Under the pieces are notes generated by a model. That model searched no databases. It was given only the letters and a program-made list of their open reading frames with translations, and had not been told where the DNA came from. A DNA stretch of 46,905 nt from contig CAMKEM010000019.1 of assembly GCA_946411565.1 (NCBI GenBank), forward strand, positions 1 to 46,905, in the 5' to 3' direction. Numbering within the stretch: the stretch's first letter is position 1; each line of letters begins with the position of its first letter. The position numbers and the translations under genes were made by a program. Shown here piece after piece: positions 35,277 through 43,935 of the stretch. The DNA comes from an uncultured Prevotellaceae bacterium (GTDB lineage Bacteria; Bacteroidota; Bacteroidia; Bacteroidales; Bacteroidaceae).

Positions 35277-38200
35277 TATTGGCATTAATACTTTTTTCCT
35301 CTTGCTCCAACAAAAAGAACACGGCACAGAGTCGTTGGTGGCAGGCATTCACAGCAAAATACAACACATACTATAACGGCACACTTGCATATATCGATGG
35401 CTCTTTGGAAAAAGAGAACGGCAACAAGGACAACTACACCGAGATGCTGCCTCTCTATACCGTGGGCAATAAAGCAAGTCGCGAACTTGGCAAGAGCAAC
35501 TACGAAACTGCCATCGAGAAGTGCCAGAAGACAATCAAGTTACATAGCATCACGGCACGTCCAGAATGGAATAAGTCACGTAAAAAGACCGAAAGGGACA
35601 TAGAATGGCTTAACCGTAAGGAATATAACCCTTTTCTCTGGCGAGCATGGATGCTCATGGGACGCTCACAATTCTACAAGGGCGACTTTGACGAGGCTGC
35701 ATCCACATTTACCTATATGTGCCGCCTATACAAAACCCAGCCTGCAATTTACGGTAAGGCTCGTGCATGGCTTGCCAAGTGCTACATAGAGCAGGACTGG
35801 ATATACGATGCAGAGGACGTAATCCGCAATACACAGCGCGATTCCATAGACTGGCGCGCGCAAAAGGAATGGGACTACACCTACGCCGACTATTATCTCC
35901 ACATAGGCGATCTTGAGAATGCAGAGAAATATCTGCGTAAGGTCGTGAAGCACGAAATGCGCTCAAAACAGCGTGCACGAGAATATTATCTTCTCGGACA
36001 GGTAGAAGCTGCACTCGGACATAAGGACGAGGCTTACAAGGCGTTCAAGAAAGTTATTAGCCAGAACCCGCCATACGAGGTGGAATTTAATGCCCGAATA
36101 GCTATGACCGAGGTTCTTGCCGACGGAACTCAGGCACGAAAGATGATTATTCGCCTAAAGCACATGGCATCCGACGACAATAACAAGGACTATCTTGATC
36201 AAGTATATTATGCCATCGGCAATATCTACCTTACCTTGAAAGATACCACACAGGCCATCTACGCATACGAGGCAGGCAACAAGAAGGCTACACGTTCAGG
36301 TATAGAGAAAGGTGTGCTACTCTTGCATCTTGGCGACCTATATTGGGCAAAGGAGAAATACGGCGATGCAGGTCGTTGCTACGGTGAGGCTATCGGTCTT
36401 CTCGACAAGGATCGCGATGACTACAAGCAGCTTTCTGAGCGCAGTAAGATTCTCGATGAACTCACTCCATACACCAATGCCGTAGAACTTCAGGACTCTC
36501 TTCAACTCCTTGCCAAGATGAGTGAGAAAGATCGTAACGCTGCTATCGACCGCGTAATAACCGCCTTGAAAAAGAAGGAAAAAGAAGAACGCGACAAGGC
36601 GGCAGAGGAGAACGTAGCAGCCGTACAGGCAAGAAACAATACTGGTCAGAGGCAGAACAACTCTACATCACAGAATAACCGTACTACGGGAAGACAAAAC
36701 GCAGCATGGTATTTCTACAACCCAACCACCGTGCAGCAAGGTAAGCAAGCCTTCGCTCGTGCATGGGGTAAGCGAGACAATGTAGATAACTGGCAGCGTG
36801 TCAATAAATCCATAGTTGGAAACATCGGGAGTGAGAATACGGAAGAGCCTATATACACAGAGCAACAACTTGACTCAATAGCAGCCGTTGAGGAGAAGGC
36901 AGAGAAAGAGAAGGCTCGTCTTGACACGGCAGCCAACGACCCTCACAAGCGTGAATACTATCTTGCACAGATACCATTCACACCAGAGCAGATTGAGGAG
37001 AGCAATGCCCAGATTGAGGACGGTCTTTTCCATTCCGCTGTCATTTTCAAGGACAAGCTCGAAAACCTCACGCTATCAGAAAAATCGTTCACACGTTTGC
37101 TTCGTGACTTCCCAGAAACGCAGACAAAGGACGAGGTATATTACCACATGTACCTACTATACGCTCGCAAGGGAGATAATATCAAGGCACAAAGGTATCT
37201 GAACAAGATGAAAAACGAGTGTGCTAATTCCAAATGGACCACCATTCTCACCGACCCTTATTTCGAGGAGAATGCGAAGTACGGCACACATATCGAGGAC
37301 TCTCTATACGCAGCCACATACGATGCCTTCAAGAACGACCGCTTCGAGGAGGTGAAGAATAACGCAAACATATCCGACAAGCGATTCCCTCTTGGCGACA
37401 ACAGGGATAAGTTCCTGTTCATCTCCGGACTAAGCCAGCTCAACGAAGGCGATGCCGACGGATGCCTTGCCCGTCTCGACACCCTCGTAAAGGCATATCC
37501 GCAGAGCAAGGTCAGCGAACTCGCAGGTATGATTATCAACGGTGTCCGTCAAGGCCGCACACTCGTTGGCGGTAATTTCAGTATGGAGGATGTATGGAAC
37601 CGCCGCACAGCCGTGATGTCGGATAAGGACACCACAAATGCCAAGGGATTCTCCGACGAGAGGAACACCGAGTTCACCTTCATGTTCGTCTATAATCCCG
37701 ACTCCATCAGCGAGAACAAACTGCTGTTCCAGTTGGCAAGATTCAACTTCACGAACTTCGTAGTGCGCAATTTCAACATCGAGATTGCCGATGCCGCCGG
37801 CCTCCATCACATGATGGTCACAGGCTTCCGCTCATTCGACGAGGCCCGCCAGTATGCTCGCGTACTATATAAGAATGACGGTATGATGAACGCAGCGAAG
37901 GGTAGTCGCTCTATTGTGATAAGTAACGAGAACCTCCCAATGCTCGGCACCCAGTATAGCTACAACGAATACGATGCCTTCTACACAGAGCATTTCCTGC
38001 CTCTCAAAATCGATAATCCTTATATGCTCTATGAGCCTGACTACGACGAGAAGGAGATTGAGAAAGACTTGAACAGAAGGAACGTGAACGTAGCTCCTGC
38101 CCTACCTTCCGAGACCGTTGCTCCTAACGGCGCAGCACCAGTCTCCGGCTCTGAAGAAGGTGACGAAGAGGATGGTAACAACACCTCATTCGGTTTGGAT

Positions 38201-38803
38201 ATGCCACAGAATGATGCCATCATCCCACAGACTGAGGAAACTATCGACGTTCCATCGGAAGAGACACCTGTTCAGGCTCAGCCAGAGACCGATATTGTCG
38301 TTCCAAACGAAGAGGTTCCTGTTCAGAACCCATTAGAAGAAACTATCACAGTACCTAATAATGAGGTTCCAATTCAGAATCCACTCGAGGAAACAATCTC
38401 TGTCCCTACGGAAATGGAGGCACCAGTTCAGCCTCAGCAGCAGGAAGACGGAATCACCATTCCTACGGAAGAAAAGCCTCAAGTTCAGCCTCAAACTGAT
38501 GACACAGAGGTTATCCTTGACATCCCTGCAACCTCTGCCCCAGAGCAGCCACAGCAACAGGAAGAGGATATCATCACCGTTCCTACTGAAGACACCCCAG
38601 CCCAGCCTCAAACCGAGGATAGCTTCATCCTTGAAGAGAACACTCCAGAGGTCAACAACACCCCGACTGAGGAAATCATCATCGTTGAGGATGCCAAGAA
38701 ACCAGAAGAGCCTCAGCAGGAGGAGAAGATTATCCTCGACGACAGCCCAAAGGAAGACTCCAAGCTCCTTGAGGATGAGTACTATGAGTTGGATGGGTTC
38801 TAA
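35168..38803 (+). CDS. porW: Type IX secretion lipoprotein PorW/SprE, TPR-containing
   Basis: A large outer-membrane lipoprotein needed for type IX secretion. The full frame is 1211 aa. The hydrophobic LLLALILFSSC (Cys46 as lipidation site) follows a basic n-region RKAFRKR if the first ATG is used. An internal ATG at 35261 would leave no basic residue, so I keep 35168. TPR-like helical repeats span roughly 60-470, a low-complexity Gln/Asn stretch about 480-520, then more helical repeats to about 870. The last ~190 residues are acidic Pro/Glu/Gln repeats of the form EETPVQ..PEETI.VP. porX follows, matching the known functional link. Confidence 0.85.
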   Translation: MPNSVTDILSNLYRKAFRKRYYLLPSLYGRGMGVGLLLALILFSSCSNKKNTAQSRWWQAFTAKYNTYYNGTLAYIDGSLEKENGNKDNYTEMLPLYTVGNKASRELGKSNYETAIEKCQKTIKLHSITARPEWNKSRKKTERDIEWLNRKEYNPFLWRAWMLMGRSQFYKGDFDEAASTFTYMCRLYKTQPAIYGKARAWLAKCYIEQDWIYDAEDVIRNTQRDSIDWRAQKEWDYTYADYYLHIGDLENAEKYLRKVVKHEMRSKQRAREYYLLGQVEAALGHKDEAYKAFKKVISQNPPYEVEFNARIAMTEVLADGTQARKMIIRLKHMASDDNNKDYLDQVYYAIGNIYLTLKDTTQAIYAYEAGNKKATRSGIEKGVLLLHLGDLYWAKEKYGDAGRCYGEAIGLLDKDRDDYKQLSERSKILDELTPYTNAVELQDSLQLLAKMSEKDRNAAIDRVITALKKKEKEERDKAAEENVAAVQARNNTGQRQNNSTSQNNRTTGRQNAAWYFYNPTTVQQGKQAFARAWGKRDNVDNWQRVNKSIVGNIGSENTEEPIYTEQQLDSIAAVEEKAEKEKARLDTAANDPHKREYYLAQIPFTPEQIEESNAQIEDGLFHSAVIFKDKLENLTLSEKSFTRLLRDFPETQTKDEVYYHMYLLYARKGDNIKAQRYLNKMKNECANSKWTTILTDPYFEENAKYGTHIEDSLYAATYDAFKNDRFEEVKNNANISDKRFPLGDNRDKFLFISGLSQLNEGDADGCLARLDTLVKAYPQSKVSELAGMIINGVRQGRTLVGGNFSMEDVWNRRTAVMSDKDTTNAKGFSDERNTEFTFMFVYNPDSISENKLLFQLARFNFTNFVVRNFNIEIADAAGLHHMMVTGFRSFDEARQYARVLYKNDGMMNAAKGSRSIVISNENLPMLGTQYSYNEYDAFYTEHFLPLKIDNPYMLYEPDYDEKEIEKDLNRRNVNVAPALPSETVAPNGAAPVSGSEEGDEEDGNNTSFGLDMPQNDAIIPQTEETIDVPSEETPVQAQPETDIVVPNEEVPVQNPLEETITVPNNEVPIQNPLEETISVPTEMEAPVQPQQQEDGITIPTEEKPQVQPQTDDTEVILDIPATSAPEQPQQQEEDIITVPTEDTPAQPQTEDSFILEENTPEVNNTPTEEIIIVEDAKKPEEPQQEEKIILDDSPKEDSKLLEDEYYELDGF

Positions 38804-38981
38804 GACCCCTTTCCTGCCCTGCGGGCATCCTTTCCCCATGAAGGGGCAAGGAGCATTCGCGCAAAGGGCATGTTAGTGACTTCATAATCAATAAATAATG
38901 TTTAATTCACCCCTTTATCGGAAAATACTATCCCCTTGCCCCTTCACGGGGAAAGAGTGCCCGCAGGGCGGGAAAGGGGTC
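38804..38981. repeat. Palindromic repeat family 1, copy F
   Basis: Inverted arms (38804-38852 and 38931-38981) with ends GACCCCTTTCC/GGAAAGGGGTC and inner CCTGCGGGC and CCCCATGAAGGGG hairpins. It fills the gap between porW and porX and may form a stem of about 50 bp in their shared mRNA. Confidence 0.85.
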
Positions 38982-38997
38982 GTGGTTGTTAATGCCT

Positions 38998-40572
38998 ATG
39001 ACAAACGGACACTTACTTTGGGTTGACGACGAGATTGAGCATCTCCGCGCCCATATCATCTTCCTTGAAAAGAAAGGCTACGATGTAGTGACGGTGAGCA
39101 ATGGACTCGACGCCGTGGAGCAATGTCAGCAACAGACATTCGACCTCGTCTTCCTCGACGAGATGATGCCCGGCATGTCTGGTCTCGAAACCCTACAGCG
39201 CATCAAGGACATACAGCCACAGACTCCTGTCGTCATGGTGACAAAGAGCGAGGAGGAGGACATCATGGATCAGGCCATCGGCAAGAAAATTGCCGACTAC
39301 CTCATCAAGCCCGTCAATCCTATGCAGATTCTCCTCTCCCTGAAGAAGAACATACACAGCCGCAAGATAGTCACCGAGGTGACACAGACAGGCTATCAGC
39401 AGAACTTCCAGAACATATCAATGAAGATATCCGATTGCCGAAACATCGACGATTGGAAAGAGGTGTACAAACTCCTCGTGCGATGGGAACTGGAGCTATC
39501 CGCCACACAGTCTTCTATGACCGAGATGCTCAAGATGCAGAAGGAAGAGGCTAACCTCGGATTCGCCAAGTTCATAAAGAAGAACTATATGGACTGGGTT
39601 GCGCCTACCCCACCACAACACCCATCAGCCAACACCCAACGCCCACTCCTGTCACCCGATATCTTCAAGACAAAGATATTCCCGCTACTCGACAAGGGCG
39701 AAAAGGTGTTCCTCATCGTAATCGATAACTTCCGCTTCGACCAGTGGCGCGTACTTGCCGAGGAAATCGGCGATATGTTCGACATCGAAGAAGACCTCTA
39801 CACCAGTATTCTGCCAACCGCCACGCAGTATGCCCGCAACGCCATTTTCAGCGGACTCATGCCACAGCAGATAGCCAAGATGTTCCCCGACCTATGGGTT
39901 GACGAGGACGAGGACGAAGGCAAGAACCTCAACGAGGCACCTCTTATCAAGACACAGATAGAACGCTATCGCCGTCACGACACGTTCTCATATCATAAGA
40001 TAAACGACTCCAACGGCGGCGACAAACTCATGCAGCAGTTCAAGTCGCTACAGCAGAACGACCTCAACGTGGTAGTGATCAATTTCATTGATATGCTATC
40101 CCACGCACGTACAGAGTCGAAGATGGTGCGTGAGCTTGCAAGCAACGAGAGCGCATACCGCAGCATCTCCCTCAGCTGGTTCAAGCACTCCGTACTCTCC
40201 GAACTCTTCACCGCCCTCGCCCAGACCGACTACCGCGTCATCCTCACCACCGACCACGGCAGCATACGCGCCGACCGTCCGGTGAAGATAGTAGGCGACC
40301 GCAACACCAACACCAACCTTCGCTATAAGCTCGGCAAGAACTTGTCCTACAACAGCAAGGACCTCTTCGTCATCAAAGAGCCACAGAAAGCGCAGCTCCC
40401 TGCACCGAACCTCTCCACGAGCTACGTGTTCGCCACCGGCAACGACTTCTTCGCCTACCCGAACAACTACAACTACTACGTGCAGTATTATAAGGACACC
40501 TTCCAGCACGGCGGAATCTCCATGGAGGAAATGCTCATCCCACTCATCACGATGAAGGGAAGGAAAAAATAA
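38998..40572 (+). CDS. porX: Type IX secretion response regulator PorX (receiver-PglZ)
   Basis: A two-domain regulator of type IX secretion. The CheY-like receiver (1-120) has LLWVDDE, phosphoacceptor Asp54 in LVFLDEMMPGMSG and the conserved Lys in VTKSEEED. A helical linker leads to a C-terminal PglZ/alkaline-phosphatase-fold domain (about 200-520) with FLIVIDNFRFDQW and TTDHGS metal ligands. In Porphyromonas gingivalis PorX works with PorY and SigP; here it sits directly after porW. I choose the ATG closest to LLWVDDE; ATG 38992 or TTG 38986 would add two or four residues. The DNA is more GC-rich than its neighbours. Confidence 0.93.
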   Translation: MTNGHLLWVDDEIEHLRAHIIFLEKKGYDVVTVSNGLDAVEQCQQQTFDLVFLDEMMPGMSGLETLQRIKDIQPQTPVVMVTKSEEEDIMDQAIGKKIADYLIKPVNPMQILLSLKKNIHSRKIVTEVTQTGYQQNFQNISMKISDCRNIDDWKEVYKLLVRWELELSATQSSMTEMLKMQKEEANLGFAKFIKKNYMDWVAPTPPQHPSANTQRPLLSPDIFKTKIFPLLDKGEKVFLIVIDNFRFDQWRVLAEEIGDMFDIEEDLYTSILPTATQYARNAIFSGLMPQQIAKMFPDLWVDEDEDEGKNLNEAPLIKTQIERYRRHDTFSYHKINDSNGGDKLMQQFKSLQQNDLNVVVINFIDMLSHARTESKMVRELASNESAYRSISLSWFKHSVLSELFTALAQTDYRVILTTDHGSIRADRPVKIVGDRNTNTNLRYKLGKNLSYNSKDLFVIKEPQKAQLPAPNLSTSYVFATGNDFFAYPNNYNYYVQYYKDTFQHGGISMEEMLIPLITMKGRKK

Positions 40573-40584
40573 AAAGCAAATCAC

Positions 40585-40740
40585 AGCCCCTTTCCAGCCC
40601 TGCGGGCATCCTTTCCCCGTAGAGGGGCAAGAAGTAGGTTAGTAAGATAAACGCAAATTGTACATTGTAAATAGCTAAATAGTATATTCACATAATGGAA
40701 GAACAATCTAAAAAAGTCCCCCTCGGGGGGCAGGGGGGCC
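40585..40740. repeat. Palindromic repeat family 1, copy G, partly coding
   Basis: The left arm (40585-40635) has CCAGCCCTGCGGGCATCC and CCCCGTAGAGGGG. The right arm (40716-40740; CCCCCTCGGGGGGCAGGGGG) lies in frame inside tsaE, supplying VPLGGQGGL. The arms belong to two variants of the family (the right arm resembles copy A). Confidence 0.75.
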
Positions 40741-41150
40741 TGAGAATCTCCTCTCTTGAAGAAATCTCATCAGCAGCCAAGCAATTCGTGGCTGCTATGG
40801 GCAACAACACCATCTTTGCCTTCTACGGCCACATGGGCGCAGGCAAGACAACATTCATCAAGGCAATCTGTGAGGAACTCGGCGTGCAGGACGTCATCAC
40901 ATCCCCAACCTTCGCCATCGTAAACGAATACACCGATGGACAGGGCGAGCCTGTCTATCACTTCGACTTCTACCGCATCAAGAAGCAGGAAGAAGTCTAT
41001 GACATCGGTTTCGAGGACTATGTAGAATCCGGCTCTGTCTGTCTCATGGAATGGCCAGAGCTCATCGAAGACATCCTCCCTTCCGACACGGTGAAAGTCT
41101 CAATCACCGAACAACCAGACGGCTCCCGTCTCGTGGAGTTCCTCAATTAA
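40695..41150 (+). CDS. tsaE: tRNA threonylcarbamoyladenosine biosynthesis ATPase TsaE
   Basis: The ATPase partner of the TsaB-TsaD complex that makes t6A37 on ANN-decoding tRNAs. A protein of 151 aa with Walker A GHMGAGKTT (45-53), switch-like TSPTFAIVNEY and the VYHFDFYRI motif, then LMEWPELIEDILP, all characteristic of TsaE. The N-terminus carries an extra KVPLGGQGGL (7-16) between MEEQSK and RISSLEE. It is encoded by the right arm of repeat copy G and has no counterpart in other TsaE proteins I know. The insertion lies before the fold and should be tolerated. Confidence 0.95.
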   Translation: MEEQSKKVPLGGQGGLRISSLEEISSAAKQFVAAMGNNTIFAFYGHMGAGKTTFIKAICEELGVQDVITSPTFAIVNEYTDGQGEPVYHFDFYRIKKQEEVYDIGFEDYVESGSVCLMEWPELIEDILPSDTVKVSITEQPDGSRLVEFLN

Positions 41151-41160
41151 GAGATTAAAA

Positions 41161-41419
41161 AACGTCAGTTCGACGAATTGAAGGCTACAAGGTCAGTAGG
41201 ACCGACACCTAAAAGAGCAGTCCGTAAGGGCTGTTATTATGTAGATGTGCGATTTACAGAGCGCCATAGGTGCGATACCTGAAAACCAAGACTTTAGGTG
41301 TCGGTCCTACAGACCTCATTCCCACAATATCGACCACATATAACAGCCCTTACGGACTGCCCTTTTAGGTGTCGGGCTTTCAGCCCCTCGCTGCACTTAA
41401 TTTCATAGAATTCACGTTA
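41161..41419 (-). repeat. Repeat family 2, copy 2 (MITE-like, structured)
   Basis: About 259 nt with ends AACGTCAGTTCGACGAATT and TTCACGTTA. On the minus strand it matches copy 1 (28195-28508) over about 220 nt, including GGGCAGTCCG, GGAATGAGGTCTG, ACCGACACCTAAAGTCTT and ATAACAGCCCTTACGGACTG. Several segments pair internally. It occupies the gap after tsaE. Confidence 0.82.
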
Positions 41420-41495
41420 ATAGTGAATCTATGGATTGATTTAGACAACACGATCATCCCTTTTCGGAACAAATATTGCCATTTCAAGAATAAAA

Positions 41496-41528
41496 CATAA
41501 TAACGAAACGTTATTATGTGTACTTTTG
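41496..41528 (+). promoter_or_regulatory. Promoter with perfect palindromic operator before the SDR gene
   Basis: CATAATAACG (41496-41505), AAA, then the exact reverse complement (41509-41518), followed two bases later by the -7 box TACTTTTG (41521-41528). The palindrome replaces the usual -33 TTTG and fills the spacer, the classic position for a repressor (or activator) site. The start codon is about 95 nt downstream. Confidence 0.7.
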
Positions 41529-41623
41529 TAGAATATTTTGAGGTTAGAAGATTAGGGGTTGGAAGGTTAGAGCCTTAGACCTTTGTCCTTAGACTAAACA
41601 GAGACTTAAAAACTACAAAAAAT

Positions 41624-42328
41624 ATGAATAAGACAGTATTTGTGACAGGTGCCAATAAAGGCATAGGATTTGGAATAGCAAAGTATCTTGGACTTAGTGG
41701 CTGGAAGGTAATCCTCGGAGCACGCGACGAAAAGCGTGCTAACGATGCCATTGCAGAACTGAAGGCTCTCAACATCAATGTGGCAGGTTGGGTAAAAGTA
41801 GAGCTTGCCGACCTCGACTCTATCAAGAGTGCGGCTGATGAGCTGAACGCAAAATATCCAGAGCTTTCCCTGCTCGTGAATAATGCCGGCATTCCGGGCA
41901 ATATGGCTCACAAGAGTTGGGAAACAGAGATCAAGGACATCAAGGAGACACTTGACGTGAACTATATCGGTACTTTTGCCTTGACAAAGGCTCTCCTGCC
42001 ATTGATTCAGAAGAACAGGGGAAGAATCGCCAATGTCACCGTTCCTTCAGAGGTCAGCCCTTATTGGCATCCACTTGCATACGTAGCAAGTAAGGCATCG
42101 CAAAATGCTATGACTGGCATTATGGCAATGGAGTTCCAGCAGAACAATATCCCTGTCGAGATCTTCACCGTACACCCAGGACCAACCACAACCGACCTCA
42201 ATGGCAATATGTCATTGCCAGGTTTCCACAACATCGACACAGTAGGCGAGAAGTTCGCCGAACTTATCAACGACGGCAACAATCATCAGGGAGAGTTCAT
42301 CGAACTATACCCTATCGTTGAAGAATAG
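41624..42328 (+). CDS. Short-chain dehydrogenase/reductase (SDR) family oxidoreductase
   Basis: A 234-aa NAD(P)-dependent oxidoreductase of the classical SDR fold. It has cofactor motif TGANKGIG (8-15), NNAG (86-89), Asn113 in DVNYIG, and the active-site pair YVASK (Tyr153, Lys157). ARDEKR after the second strand (33-38) favours NADP. The gene is monocistronic, with a palindromic operator at its promoter and its own terminator. It resembles SDR genes induced by stress or electrophiles, but the substrate is unknown. Confidence 0.9.
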   Translation: MNKTVFVTGANKGIGFGIAKYLGLSGWKVILGARDEKRANDAIAELKALNINVAGWVKVELADLDSIKSAADELNAKYPELSLLVNNAGIPGNMAHKSWETEIKDIKETLDVNYIGTFALTKALLPLIQKNRGRIANVTVPSEVSPYWHPLAYVASKASQNAMTGIMAMEFQQNNIPVEIFTVHPGPTTTDLNGNMSLPGFHNIDTVGEKFAELINDGNNHQGEFIELYPIVEE

Positions 42329-42387
42329 GTTGAGATTAAGATATTAATAGATTAAGAAATTAAGATATTAAGGAATTAAATGCTAAG

Positions 42388-42429
42388 ACGCGAAGACACA
42401 AAAAGAAACTCTGTGTCTTCGCGTTTTTG
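42388..42429 (+). terminator. Terminator after the SDR gene
   Basis: A 13-bp stem (42388-42400 with 42412-42424; ACGCGAAGACACA) followed by a T run. A related ACGCGAAGTCACAAAGACGC sequence with an eight-T run follows at 42449-42478. Confidence 0.75.
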
Positions 42430-42554
42430 CGTTTGAAAAAACATCTAAACGCGAAGTCACAAAGACGCTGTTTTTTTTATCTCTTAAATACGGATATGTT
42501 TGGAGGTATCAGATTATTTATATTCAAAGAATATGCTATTTATCGTCAATGCCC

Positions 42555-43935
42555 GGTAGTGTAAGCCGAACTGTGTCAAGGCTCTGTTCCTTATATCTTT
42601 AACCTCAGATGGGAGACGTGATTTATAATCGCGTTTTCCAGATGAGGAGCCTTTCTAGCTGCAAAGTTACATAATTTCAAAACGGTCTCCAAATTTTATA
42701 GCTAATTGTTGCGAGATAAGCCCCCAATTGGACAGAGGCATAGTCCATTTCTCTTTGATGTTGCGGTAGGCCAAATAGACGAGTTTCTCCAGAGCTGTAT
42801 CAGACGGGAATACGCCTTTGTTCTTGGTCACCTTACGTATTTGGCGATGATAGCCTTCTACGGTGTTTGTCGTATAGATGAGACGACGTATTTCCTTGGT
42901 GTACTGGAAAAACTCAGTCAACCGCTCCCAGTTATCACGCCATGATTTGATGACGATGGGATACTGCTCACCCCACTTGGCTTCTAGGTCGTCCAGCTCC
43001 GTTTCAGCAGCCTCCTTGCTGACAGCTCCATAGACACGCTTCAAGTCCTTTAGGAACTCTTTCTGATGCTTGCTGCCTACATACTTGATTGAGTTGCGTA
43101 TCTGATGTACGACGCAGAGCTGCACAGCCGTATGGGGAAACACGCTCTGGATGGCATCAGGGAAGCCTTTCAGACCATCCACACAGCATATCATGATATC
43201 CTCAACACCACGGTTCTGAAGGTCAGTGAGAACCTCCAGCCAGAAGTTTGCACCTTCGCTCTTTGCCACGTACATGCCAAGCAGTTCCTTGTGACCCTCT
43301 TTGTTGATGCCAAGTACGTTGTAGATGGCGCGAGTAACGGCACGCCCATTATCATCCTTTACCTTGTAGTGAATGGCATCAAGCCAGCAAATAGCATATA
43401 CAGCATCTAGGCTGCGGGACTTCCATTCCTTAATCTCAGGAAGGACACGGTCTGTTATAGCACTGATAGTCTCTGCAGAGAGCCTGGTGTTGAACTCACG
43501 CTCAAAGTAACTGCTAATCTCACGAGTACTGGTACCAAAGGCGTACATGCCAATTATCTGATCTGCCATGCCTTCTGCAAGAATCGTCTCTCGCTTACGG
43601 ACTGTCTGAGGATCAAAACTGCCATCACGGTCACGAGGAGTCTCAACGGTCACTTCACCATACTGAGTCTGTACCGTCTTTGACATCTTGCCGTTACGAC
43701 GATTGCCTGATTCACGCGATACATCATTCAGGTGAGCATCCATCTCACCCTCAAGAGCTGCATTCAATATACGCTCCAACATAGGTGCCAAGGCACCCTC
43801 TTTTCCAAACAACGGCTTGCCTGTACGCAACTGCTCGGCTGCCAGCTTGTAATCAATTTCTTCGTTTGCCATCATAAAATAAACTGTGTTATACTACTTT
43901 TTATTGTTGCCTGACACAGTTTACTTTACACTCTC
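42555..43935 (-). mobile_element. IS256-family insertion sequence
   Basis: About 1381 bp. Terminal inverted repeats lie at 42558-42578 and 43912-43932 (AGTGTAA, four variable bases, AACTGTGTCA; 17 of 21 match). Flanking 8-mers CAATGCCC (42547-42554) and TAATGCCC (43936-43943) match at seven of eight positions, consistent with the 8-bp target duplication of IS256. One transposase gene inside. Confidence 0.88.
42667..43875 (-). CDS. IS256-family (Mutator-like) DDE transposase
   Basis: A full-length 402-aa transposase. Residues 1-90 include KEGALAPMLERILNAALEGEMDAHL, typical of IS256/MuDR N-termini. The catalytic triad is recognisable: first Asp in ICWLDAIHYKV, second Asp in ICCVDGLKGFPDAI, and Glu in NTVEGYHRQIRK, with the family's HQIRNS helix between. 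No frameshift or stop, so the element may be active. It fills nearly all of the IS between the two terminal repeats. Confidence 0.95.
   Translation of the reverse strand: MMANEEIDYKLAAEQLRTGKPLFGKEGALAPMLERILNAALEGEMDAHLNDVSRESGNRRNGKMSKTVQTQYGEVTVETPRDRDGSFDPQTVRKRETILAEGMADQIIGMYAFGTSTREISSYFEREFNTRLSAETISAITDRVLPEIKEWKSRSLDAVYAICWLDAIHYKVKDDNGRAVTRAIYNVLGINKEGHKELLGMYVAKSEGANFWLEVLTDLQNRGVEDIMICCVDGLKGFPDAIQSVFPHTAVQLCVVHQIRNSIKYVGSKHQKEFLKDLKRVYGAVSKEAAETELDDLEAKWGEQYPIVIKSWRDNWERLTEFFQYTKEIRRLIYTTNTVEGYHRQIRKVTKNKGVFPSDTALEKLVYLAYRNIKEKWTMPLSNWGLISQQLAIKFGDRFEIM

Noticed and set aside
38998..40572. PglZ domain as a sign of a BREX defence system
   Set aside because: The domain is fused to a receiver and follows porW; this is the PorX architecture, and no brx genes are present.
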